This document shows, in pieces, positions 1-5,788 of a stretch of DNA of 8,247 bases. Position numbers and translations under genes: made by a program. Positions within the stretch are counted from its first letter, which is position 1; each line of letters begins with the position of its first letter. The stretch comes from JBBIJH01 sp037446075 (GTDB lineage: Bacteria; Bacteroidota; Ignavibacteria; UBA10030; JAHEZR01): NCBI GenBank assembly GCA_037446075.1, contig JBBIJH010000118.1:1-8247 (forward strand), in the 5' to 3' direction. Under the pieces are notes generated by a model. The model was not told where the DNA came from, made no database searches, and was given only the letters and a program-made list of their open reading frames with translations.

Positions 1-1730
1 CCAAAGTCCATCTGCTCGACCATCTTGGCTCCGAAATCCGAGAGGTCCACGCTGACTTTCCCCTCCTTCTCCGTGCCTTTGATATTGTGACATCCAAAGC
101 ACCCATAATCCCTGATGACCTTCAAGCCTCTCTGGATTTTATTTCTGTCGGTGAGAGTGAGATCTACAGCTTCGACCGGCCGATCATCTTTCAAAGAAAT
201 AAGATAAGCAACGACGTCTCTTGCCTCGCTGTCTGTAAGCCGCAGACTCGGCATTCTCGTGTTTGGATGATAGTTTCTTGGGTTTTTCAACCAGTCGAAG
301 AGCCAGTCTGGATCCACCTTGCTACCTACCCAGGTAAGCTCGGGAGCAATGTCGTAGCTCGTACCCCTCTCTTTCCGCATCCTTTCATCAGTACCGACCA
401 CGTGGCAACCCATGCACCCAACCTTTTCGACAAGCTCTTTGCCCTTTGCTGCGACTCCTCCTCTGAAAGTCCCTGCTGGATAGCGGGGCTTATAAGCAGT
501 TGTCTTTGAGATATCCACGAGATAGGCTGTTGCGGCTTCTGCCTCTTCGTGTGAGAGCCGAAAGTCCGGCATCCGTGTATGCGGGTTGTACTGTTTCGGG
601 TTCTTTATCCAACGGTAAATCCACTCTGGTTTGACCTTGACCATCAAATCGTTTAGATCAGGGCCGATTTTGGGGAGGTCGGAAAAATTTTTGATCTCAT
701 GGCAGCCGAAGCATCCGGATTCCATCAGAAGCTGCTTCGCCTTTGTAAGTCGCGGAGCGTAATTCACCACCAAGTTACTTGAGTGACAGGAGTTGCAGCC
801 AGCATACACGTCTCTACCCTTCAGGATTGGGAATTCCCAGTACGGGTCAGCGTCCCCATGCGCATCTCCTTTTGTTAATGCCGGCCCCTGGCCTCGATGG
901 CAAGGAGTACAACCAAACTTCTCAGGATTGTGGAGGCCCAGAAGCTCTGGAACAGGATGAGTGGTGAAGGGCTGTGGAGCGTCGGCGAAAAGCTGGTCGT
1001 TGTAACCAAGATGACACGTGACGCAGCGGTCAACGCGAGCCTTTAGCTCGCCGAAAGCTGTCTTCTCAAAATCATTCAGCACTGTCTGGTGCACCTGGAT
1101 CGGACTTGCTTTCATCCTCTCGATCTTGTCAGAGAACTTCCTTACCTCCTCTGTTGCCGATTTCATCTCTGCAGTCAAGCTATCTACCCGATCCGTGTAC
1201 TTGCCCCGTGCGTTCTGAAGCCCGGCAACAACCTTCTTCAGGCTATCGATCTCAGCGGCGTAACGAGCGATCTGCGCATCAAGTTCTTCCAGCTTCCTTT
1301 TTCCTTTTAGATCCTCTCTCCCCTCGTTAATATTTTTCTTGTACTCATAGTATGCCGCGTCCGAACGACTTCGAGCAAAGCGCCAGTCTCGCGTAAGAAG
1401 ATCAAGCCGAAGACGCAGTTGCTCCAACATCGAGACGATTTCCTTGAATGCAGCACTTCTCAAAGCTGCATGTGCTTCATCCAACTCCTTCTCGAGCGAA
1501 CGATACTTGGCAGAATCGATCTTGGATAATGCTTCGTTTCGCAGTTCCTCCAGCTTCTTCACTCCGATTTCATGGAACTCTCTCTGATAATCCTTCCACG
1601 GCCGACGAATCGTAACCTCGTCGAGAACAGCCCAGATCGTCCCGAGAAAGAGCAGCCCACTGAAGATAAGATAGATGGGTGCGTAATTCCGCTCTTCGAT
1701 TGGAATTTCTGATCTCTTTCTCAAAAACAT
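1..1730 (-). CDS. membrane-anchored coiled-coil multiheme cytochrome c (partial, C-terminus beyond window)
   Basis: Probable periplasmic electron acceptor of the bc complex encoded upstream. The frame is open from an ATG at 1728-1730 to the window edge (576 codons, no stop). AAAGG lies 6 nt before the ATG, and the gene starts 38 nt after the subunit IV stop. Residues 17-36 form one hydrophobic anchor. Residues about 45-225 are charged and heptad-like, probably a coiled coil. A three-heme stretch follows: CVTCH 236-240, CTPCH 274-278, CNSCH 312-316. Then come class I cytochrome c domains: CFGCH 340-344 with likely ligand Met387 (TRMPDF), CMGCH 439-443 with Met493 (TRMPSL), and a third at CFGCH 544-548 that is cut off. 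The motifs sit on plus-strand bases 1011-1025, 897-911, 783-797, 699-713, 402-416 and 87-101. At least six c hemes are therefore expected. No cytochrome c1 or f gene is present, so I infer that this protein fills that role. Heme motifs are certain; the partner is inferred. Confidence 0.93.
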   Translation of the reverse strand, partial: MFLRKRSEIPIEERNYAPIYLIFSGLLFLGTIWAVLDEVTIRRPWKDYQREFHEIGVKKLEELRNEALSKIDSAKYRSLEKELDEAHAALRSAAFKEIVSMLEQLRLRLDLLTRDWRFARSRSDAAYYEYKKNINEGREDLKGKRKLEELDAQIARYAAEIDSLKKVVAGLQNARGKYTDRVDSLTAEMKSATEEVRKFSDKIERMKASPIQVHQTVLNDFEKTAFGELKARVDRCVTCHLGYNDQLFADAPQPFTTHPVPELLGLHNPEKFGCTPCHRGQGPALTKGDAHGDADPYWEFPILKGRDVYAGCNSCHSSNLVVNYAPRLTKAKQLLMESGCFGCHEIKNFSDLPKIGPDLNDLMVKVKPEWIYRWIKNPKQYNPHTRMPDFRLSHEEAEAATAYLVDISKTTAYKPRYPAGTFRGGVAAKGKELVEKVGCMGCHVVGTDERMRKERGTSYDIAPELTWVGSKVDPDWLFDWLKNPRNYHPNTRMPSLRLTDSEARDVVAYLISLKDDRPVEAVDLTLTDRNKIQRGLKVIRDYGCFGCHNIKGTEKEGKVSVDLSDFGAKMVEQMDF

Positions 1731-1768
1731 TCCAGACCTTTCATCCTTCTATCAAAGAGTTTCCTCGC

Positions 1769-2671
1769 CTAAACATTGAACCAAGGCGTTACCCAGACGT
1801 ATTTCACGGGGTTGATCCCGACAAAGGGTGGGATGATTCTCAGCATGATCTTGATGACGAGCGCAGCCATTGTCAGCATTAGGAACGACACAATGCTGTA
1901 CCTGAGAAGCCCAAGCTTCTTCATCCAGTCGGAGTTCTTCTTCTTGAGATAGTAGAAGATCCCCAGGGAGTAGTAACCGAGGACCACCACTGCCCCAAAG
2001 ATAAACGCAGCGGGGTTCAGCGAGTTATCGGGGAACCTCGTAGGCATCCCGAAATATTCCGATAGGTCCATGTTGTTCAAGACGGCGACCTTGTGCGTAT
2101 CCCACTCCTGCCATGGCCAGAAGAAGTTCCACCCCGGGCCTCGGAAGAACGTCCCGAGCATAATAAGCGAAACCCACAAGAGAATAAAACCGGTGCAGAA
2201 CACAGCTACAGCAAACTTCCGCTCTTTGAACGTGTAGTATCCACTCCCCTTTGGATTGATGTCGACATACGGAATCGCCATCAAGCCGACGATGATCAGA
2301 GTGGGCAACAACACCCCCGCAATCCACGGGTCGAAATACACCAGCATTTCTTGAAGTCCAAGGAAATACCAGGGAGCCTTGGAAGGATTTGGCGTGATGG
2401 CGGGGTTGGCGGGTTCTTCCAGAGGAGCATTCACAACAATCGACCAAACAACAAGGATAGCCATCACGGCAATCGTTGCGAGAAACTCGAGCCGAACCAG
2501 GAATGGCCACACCTGAACTTTATCATCCTGCTTCGCCTCTTCCGGTATCTCCTGCCTGTCGTTCGATCTTGCCTTTTTAACATACAGGACGAAAAAGAAC
2601 AAGACGAGAATAAGAAGCCCGAGAATCGGAATGTTGTCCGGCTTCGAAACGATTCTTAATAGATTATCCAT
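1769..2671 (-). CDS. cytochrome b C-terminal / subunit IV-like protein of bc complex
   Basis: Membrane subunit completing cytochrome b of a quinol:cytochrome c oxidoreductase (PetD-like; the C-terminal half of mitochondrial cytochrome b). It is 300 residues long, against about 160 for plant subunit IV. Hydrophobic segments lie near 17-31, 60-81, 113-134, 154-174, 221-242 and 257-280. The core matches subunit IV: a helix (60-81), an EEPANPAITP loop, then KAPWYFLGLQEML (98-110) at the Qo-site PEWY position, read here as APWY (99-102) with Pro in place of the acidic residue. The extra N-terminal helix and two extra C-terminal helices, preceded by an aromatic FFRGPGWNFFWPWQEWD stretch (175-191), lie outside the minimal fold. 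The start is the only ATG after an in-frame stop 27 bases upstream, and no clear Shine-Dalgarno precedes it. The multiheme cytochrome follows after 38 nt; cytochrome b lies 530 bp upstream. Confidence 0.93.
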   Translation of the reverse strand: MDNLLRIVSKPDNIPILGLLILVLFFFVLYVKKARSNDRQEIPEEAKQDDKVQVWPFLVRLEFLATIAVMAILVVWSIVVNAPLEEPANPAITPNPSKAPWYFLGLQEMLVYFDPWIAGVLLPTLIIVGLMAIPYVDINPKGSGYYTFKERKFAVAVFCTGFILLWVSLIMLGTFFRGPGWNFFWPWQEWDTHKVAVLNNMDLSEYFGMPTRFPDNSLNPAAFIFGAVVVLGYYSLGIFYYLKKKNSDWMKKLGLLRYSIVSFLMLTMAALVIKIMLRIIPPFVGINPVKYVWVTPWFNV

Positions 2672-3043
2672 GCCGAGTTTGTTCGTATTGAGAGTTCAGA
2701 CGGGAATCGTCTCTGTCATTTCATCATGGTAACTACTGAACCCGCCGAAGATCCTGAATACAGGAATATCACTTTGGTTCGTGCGTGGGCTTTGCTCAGA
2801 CTTCCTGTTGCCCGATCCGCCGACCCCTTGCACACTTTTCCGCAAGGATAAATCGCTCACGCTCTAACTTGGGTCAATGTCCAGAGTTTATCAAAAGGCC
2901 AAACTCTAATTTCGTTGCACTGAGGCGGCTCAGCATTTGCGCACGATGCTCATCTTGGAGTTTTGATACGGCGTGTACTTCATCGACATTGTATAATATT
3001 GATTGTCGAGGGATCATTCACGGTCTCCAAACCTGAGCAGAAC

Positions 3044-3077
3044 CGGCTTCTAAGAAGCCGCCCCCCCGTGCTTCTAA
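3044..3077. repeat. hairpin with a repeated arm and C7 tract
   Basis: CGGCTTC (3044-3050) and GAAGCCG (3054-3060) form a perfect 7-bp stem with a 3-nt loop. A second copy of GCTTCTAA (3046-3053 and again 3070-3077) could pair with the same central AGAAGC, so two mutually exclusive hairpins are possible around the C7 run at 3061-3067. No T tract follows on either strand, which argues against a simple terminator. Confidence 0.45.
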
Positions 3078-3154
3078 AGTGGTAAGGCAGTCCCCGATAA
3101 TAACACAGCATTCCTCCGGATGAAGCAGCGTTGCCAGCTTTCATTCTATTCAGC

Positions 3155-3172
3155 TATTTGGCGTATTTGGCG
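3155..3172. repeat. tandem 9-bp direct repeat
   Basis: TATTTGGCG occurs twice without a gap (3155-3163 and 3164-3172), about 30-50 bp downstream of the cytochrome b stop. It could be a slippage product or a protein-binding repeat; nothing else supports a role. Confidence 0.4.
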
Positions 3173-3201
3173 GGCTGCAACATCAGGTACGCAGCTACGC
3201 A

Positions 3202-3984
3202 TCATGAAGAGATTCTCTTTACTGTTTCAGGCCCTGAGATTCCTCCGTCTTTCCGCACTCTCCAGAAATGAACTGCCATAAAAATGCTTGCGACGAGCGG
3301 GAGGAAAATACAATGCAGAACATAGAATCGCAGGAGCGTGGGAGGGCCAACTTGCGTCCCGCCGAGGAGAAGAAACCGAACATCGTTATCTGGCCTCATA
3401 CCAAGCTCAGGCCCGAAGGGGCCTTCGTGCCCAAGGAGCGGTGTCGCTCGTGCCATGTTTGTGCCGACCGTGACCGCCCATATGGACAGTTGATCCCAAG
3501 GGAGAAGATACCCGGTAAAGCTCAGGAGAAATGTCAGCACGAGGAGGATGACTCCCACGACCCAGTTAAACTGCCGAGGGGGTTTGTAGGAACCTGTTAG
3601 GAAGACGCGGAACATGTGGAGCATCACGGTAATCACCATCGCGTGGGCGGCCCATCGATGCATGTTCCGGATCAGCGGTCCAAACGGCACGTCGTTCATC
3701 AGGTACTTCATGTCTTCATACGCGTATTGCGCAGTCGGACGGTAGTAAAACATCAGAATCACACCCGTGATAATCGTCACCAGGAAGAGTAGCAGCGTGA
3801 TCCCTCCCATTCCCCAGGTATAGCTGAGGTTCGTAGCGTGGCGCGACACGCGAACGGGATGAAGGTGGAGAAACACGTTGTCAACGATCTGAAGCGCGCG
3901 GTTACGCTGTGTATCCTGATAACTGTGACGGAAGATTGATTTGTAGACGTCAGTCTTCCTGAACTTCTCCATCAGGCCGGGCAT
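3202..3984 (-). CDS. petB: b6-type cytochrome b (N-terminal heme-binding subunit)
   Basis: Diheme membrane subunit of a bc/b6f-type complex carrying the b hemes and part of both quinone sites. It is 260 residues with four predicted helices (about 59-81, 104-127, 139-161, 218-241). Likely heme ligands are His109 and His123 in helix B and His224 and His239 in helix D. The 15-residue step in helix D is the b6 pattern; bc1 proteins have 14. Other b6-like motifs are MGGITL (59-64), MFYYRPT (78-84), TGYLLPWDQ (157-165) and the ending RKDGGISGP. The Cys that binds heme c_n in chloroplast b6 falls at Gly58 in my alignment, so that heme is probably absent. The loop after PWDQ (about 181-215) is longer than in plant b6. 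GGAG lies 7 nt before the ATG. The split from the C-terminal part is as in b6f. The symbol reflects similarity, not photosynthesis. Confidence 0.95.
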   Translation of the reverse strand: MPGLMEKFRKTDVYKSIFRHSYQDTQRNRALQIVDNVFLHLHPVRVSRHATNLSYTWGMGGITLLLFLVTIITGVILMFYYRPTAQYAYEDMKYLMNDVPFGPLIRNMHRWAAHAMVITVMLHMFRVFLTGSYKPPRQFNWVVGVILLVLTFLLSFTGYLLPWDQLSIWAVTVGTNMARATPLLGHEGPFGPELGMRPDNDVRFLLLGGTQVGPPTLLRFYVLHCIFLPLVASIFMAVHFWRVRKDGGISGPETVKRISS

Positions 3985-4014
3985 GGTATAACTCCGTTGA
4001 TCAATTCGTCAGTG

Positions 4015-4046
4015 AAAAAACCCTGGGGTATCGGAGACCCCACAGG
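4015..4046 (-). terminator. terminator-like hairpin with U tract between Rieske and cytochrome b genes
   Basis: On the minus strand the arms TGGGGT (4037-4042) and ACCCCA (4024-4029) close a 7-nt loop. The stem is extended by CCT (4044-4046) against GGG (4021-4023), with one bulged base at 4043 and one wobble pair. Six T follow at once (4015-4020). This is the layout of an intrinsic terminator. It lies in the 68-nt gap between two genes whose products work in the same complex, so attenuation or partial termination is likelier than a full stop. Confidence 0.6.
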
Positions 4047-4052
4047 TCTGAT

Positions 4053-4736
4053 TCATGTTCCAGTGTACTTAAGGAACGAGCCGGGCTTCCCCCATTCACC
4101 CAGCTCGTATCTGAATTTGATACTCTTGTCGACGAGGATTTGACCGTCATCCGCGAGTGTGATCATCGCTCGCTCAAGCGGACGTGGCGTTGGGCCTTCG
4201 AAGTTGATTCCGTCCTTGTAGTACCCGCTTCCATGGCAGGGACATTTAAACTTCTCCTCCGCTTGCAACCAGCGCGGTGTGCAGCCAAGATGCGTGCAGA
4301 TTGCAATCAATGCATAAAAGCCCTCCCGCTCGCGAACGATCCACACACGCTGCTCGTCCTTGTATTTTTCATTCACTTCGCCGATGACGTACTCATCGGG
4401 AAATCCAGCCTTGAACTTCTCCGGCGGTTCGAAGAGCACGCGAGGGAACATATAGCGAAGTGCCCCCACTACCGAAGCGAAGATGAACCCAAGAAAGCCG
4501 AGCCATCCAGCTACAGAAAGAAAATTGCGGCGATTCATCCGCCAGATTCCTTGGTCGATCGCTGGCGGTCGATCCTGCTTTGCTTTTCTCGGACCAGGCA
4601 CTGCGACGATCGTTGGAACTTCATCTGCAGCGGTCCCCGGCGATCTCAAGGACCGCTGTGCTTCAGCAGGACTGGACTCAGGCTTAATGGCCGTCGGCGC
4701 GACGGTCTGCCTATTGCCTACGTTCTCTTCTGGCAT
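4053..4736 (-). CDS. Rieske [2Fe-2S] iron-sulfur protein of bc complex
   Basis: High-potential electron acceptor at the quinol oxidation site (QcrA/PetC-like), 227 residues. Box 1 is CTHLGC (147-152) and box 2 is CPCHGS (165-170), giving ligands Cys147, His149, Cys165 and His168 and the family disulfide pair Cys152-Cys167. A twin-arginine-like NRRNFLS (68-74) is followed by a hydrophobic segment (about 74-95), as expected of an uncleaved Tat-exported membrane anchor. The first 66 residues are Pro/Ala/Ser-rich and probably a disordered cytoplasmic extension. An internal ATG at Met67 (MNRRNF) would give a more usual length. I keep the upstream ATG because the extension is open and in frame, although its ribosome binding site (AAAGAG) is weak. 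The ferredoxin stop lies 55 nt upstream. A terminator-like hairpin lies between this gene and cytochrome b. Confidence 0.96.
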   Translation of the reverse strand: MPEENVGNRQTVAPTAIKPESSPAEAQRSLRSPGTAADEVPTIVAVPGPRKAKQDRPPAIDQGIWRMNRRNFLSVAGWLGFLGFIFASVVGALRYMFPRVLFEPPEKFKAGFPDEYVIGEVNEKYKDEQRVWIVREREGFYALIAICTHLGCTPRWLQAEEKFKCPCHGSGYYKDGINFEGPTPRPLERAMITLADDGQILVDKSIKFRYELGEWGKPGSFLKYTGT

Positions 4737-4791
4737 GAACTCTTTACTTAGGGACTGCTGTCGTGGAGAGATTCAACGGTCAGAACGGCTA

Positions 4792-5130
4792 TCAGGCAGG
4801 TACGACTTCTGGCTCTTCCCGGGTTACCATATCGATCACTTCCCAAGGGCAGTATTTCGCACACAGCTTGCAACCAATACAAACCTCCTCATCCACCACG
4901 CACACGCCATTGACACTGAGGAAGCCGTGCTCTTCGGGATGCTCCGGACCGGGGACTTTGTAAATACAATCCACCGGGCAGAACTCGATACATACTTCAC
5001 ACCCCGTACATCCTTCCTCGTGGATGACTGCAACGAGCTTTGCTTTCTTCTTTTTCTTCGGTGGTGGGGAGCTGATATTCTGGGTTGCTTCGATTGGAGG
5101 GAGAGTCGAGGTACCTGTTGAATCCGCCAT
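4792..5130 (-). CDS. 2[4Fe-4S] ferredoxin, first gene of the bc-complex cluster
   Basis: Small cytoplasmic electron carrier of 112 residues. Two CxxCxxCxxxCP motifs are complete: Cys41, 44, 47, 51 and Cys84, 87, 90, 94. Each predicted cubane takes three Cys from one motif and the last Cys from the other. A 14-residue loop with HPEEHG separates the halves, and Cys55 and Cys77 are additional. Residues 1-30 form a Ser/Pro/Thr-rich tail ending in KKKKKAK (25-31), which is unusual for a bacterial-type ferredoxin and might be a docking or solubility element. There is no signal peptide and no membrane segment. AAGAAAAGAGAG precedes the ATG, and a strong promoter lies about 75-100 bp upstream. As first gene of the cluster it probably exchanges electrons with the complex or a linked cytoplasmic enzyme; the partner is an inference. 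Family assignment is secure. Confidence 0.94.
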   Translation of the reverse strand: MADSTGTSTLPPIEATQNISSPPPKKKKKAKLVAVIHEEGCTGCEVCIEFCPVDCIYKVPGPEHPEEHGFLSVNGVCVVDEEVCIGCKLCAKYCPWEVIDMVTREEPEVVPA

Positions 5131-5204
5131 TCTCTCTTTTCTTTGTGCCTTCCTATCCTTTTGATCTACAATGAATTGAACCCAAAGCCTTTGCCGCGAG
5201 CGAA

Positions 5205-5233
5205 AATATAAGAAGAAGTGCCCAAAATGTCAA
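5205..5233 (-). promoter_or_regulatory. sigma70-type promoter of the ferredoxin / bc-complex cluster
   Basis: On the minus strand a perfect -35 TTGACA (5228-5233) and a -10 TATATT (5205-5210, five of six consensus bases) are separated by exactly 17 nt. Transcription would begin near 5198, leaving about 68 nt of leader before the ferredoxin ATG. No other minus-strand promoter of this quality was seen in the cluster, so this is the best candidate for driving it. Confidence 0.8.
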
Positions 5234-5245
5234 CAAAAAACGTTC

Positions 5246-5494
5246 TCAGATTTCATCTTCCGAGAATTGATACGCAAGCGTCGATTCCCCATCCGTTGAC
5301 CCCGACGCAACCGACAGTTGCAATCGAGAAGGCAGGCTGAGGATAAGTGGCGTCGCGATCCCAAGCTGCTTCACTGCCAGCATCCCATTGGCGTCTGGAC
5401 GATGCACATCATGCCGGTTCAACTCTCCTCCTCCCGGCAGGACAAACGCTTCTTCTGGCGACTCGATCGAAATACGGTGCCACTGAGACAGAAG
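5246..5494 (-). pseudogene. possible C-terminal remnant of an unidentified gene
   Basis: A minus-strand frame is open for 82 codons between a TAA (5495-5497) and a TGA (5246-5248). It reads like coding sequence: balanced amino-acid content and many C- or G-ending codons. Examples are ISIESPEEAFVLPGGGELN (residues 9-27 of the open stretch) and GMLAVKQLGIATPLILSLP (37-55). No ATG or ribosome binding site stands at its upstream end, and a different minus-strand frame is open further upstream. A 5'-truncated or frameshifted gene therefore fits better than an intact small gene. I do not recognise a family. It ends 13 bp from the ferredoxin -35 element. It may be an accidental open frame. Confidence 0.3.
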
Positions 5495-5713
5495 TTACTG
5501 AGCTAAGCGTTTTTCGCCCATGGGTAAGAAGGATGACTAACCGAAGAATGGATAAACCGAGATGTTTCTCTTGTGACGTAGCCACCCAGCCGCTCGTTCA
5601 CCTGCTAGCCGAAAGTTCGGCAGGCAAGAATTAGCAGGCCGGGTTGGTAGATTAGGTTACGCCGAGAGCGAAGGAGAGAGGAGGCGATATCTTGGCGCAC
5701 CGACCAGCGTACC
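5495..5713. other. upstream part of the divergent spacer, no clear gene
   Basis: This lies between the possible gene remnant and the bshC promoter. It contains an inverted repeat GCCGAA-AG-TTCGGC near 5608-5621 and a strong GGAGG (5680-5684) placed 7 nt before a TTG at 5692. From there a 39-codon plus-strand frame runs to a TAG at 5809-5811, overlapping the bshC start. Its start is a weak codon and the bshC promoter lies within it, so I do not call it a gene. No tRNA or other RNA gene was recognised. Confidence 0.4.
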
Positions 5714-5742
5714 TTGCTTCTTTGCAGCGAATGGTTTATATT
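5714..5742 (+). promoter_or_regulatory. probable promoter of bshC
   Basis: A -35-like TTGCTT (5714-5719) and a -10 TATATT (5737-5742) stand 17 nt apart. The -10 is identical to that of the ferredoxin promoter, while the -35 matches consensus at only three positions. The predicted start near 5749 gives a leader of about 40 nt that includes the AAGGG ribosome binding site at 5778-5782. Confidence 0.55.
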
Positions 5743-5788
5743 CTGCAGGATTTTCTAGCATGCTGTCCTCACCGTATAAGGGTCCGAG

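Larger units (their letters stand above)
2672..3201. other. 530-bp stretch without a convincing gene inside the bc cluster
   Basis: This lies between cytochrome b and subunit IV. The plus-strand 83-codon frame at 2785-3036 has no ribosome binding site and an unconvincing composition. A minus-strand GGAGGAATG near 3110-3118 opens only about 43 codons. Visible structure: a tandem 9-bp repeat TATTTGGCG (3155-3172), a hairpin at 3044-3060, a C7 tract (3061-3067) and an inverted repeat AGAGTTT/AAACTCT (2883-2889 and 2901-2907, 11-nt loop). I found no promoter with both elements for the subunit IV gene. It may be a long untranslated spacer, a decayed gene or an RNA element. Confidence 0.6.

Noticed and set aside
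87..509. 140-codon plus-strand frame at the left edge
   Set aside because: It is antisense to the cytochrome c frame, which has three CXXCH motifs over the same bases and is clearly the real gene.
2992..2997. Perfect TATAAT on the plus strand
   Set aside because: No -35 at a workable distance (TTGATA is 23 nt away) and no plus-strand gene downstream.
2785..3036. 83-codon plus-strand frame in the gap of the bc cluster
   Set aside because: It has no ribosome binding site, a Ser/Arg/Cys-rich shadow-like composition and lies against the direction of the cluster.
3044..3077. CRISPR-like or insertion-sequence repeat structure
   Set aside because: Repeats are 8-9 bp, few and irregular, with no transposase or cas gene in the window.
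5318..5506. Ending FFWRLDRNTVPLRQKLLS, which resembles a type IX secretion C-terminal signal
   Set aside because: Only a loose match to the YFYRL...K.LL pattern, with no upstream protein, and the minus-strand reading of the same bases is more convincing.
5347..5634. 95-codon plus-strand frame upstream of bshC
   Set aside because: No recognisable motif or ribosome binding site. The opposite strand over part of the same stretch reads more like protein.
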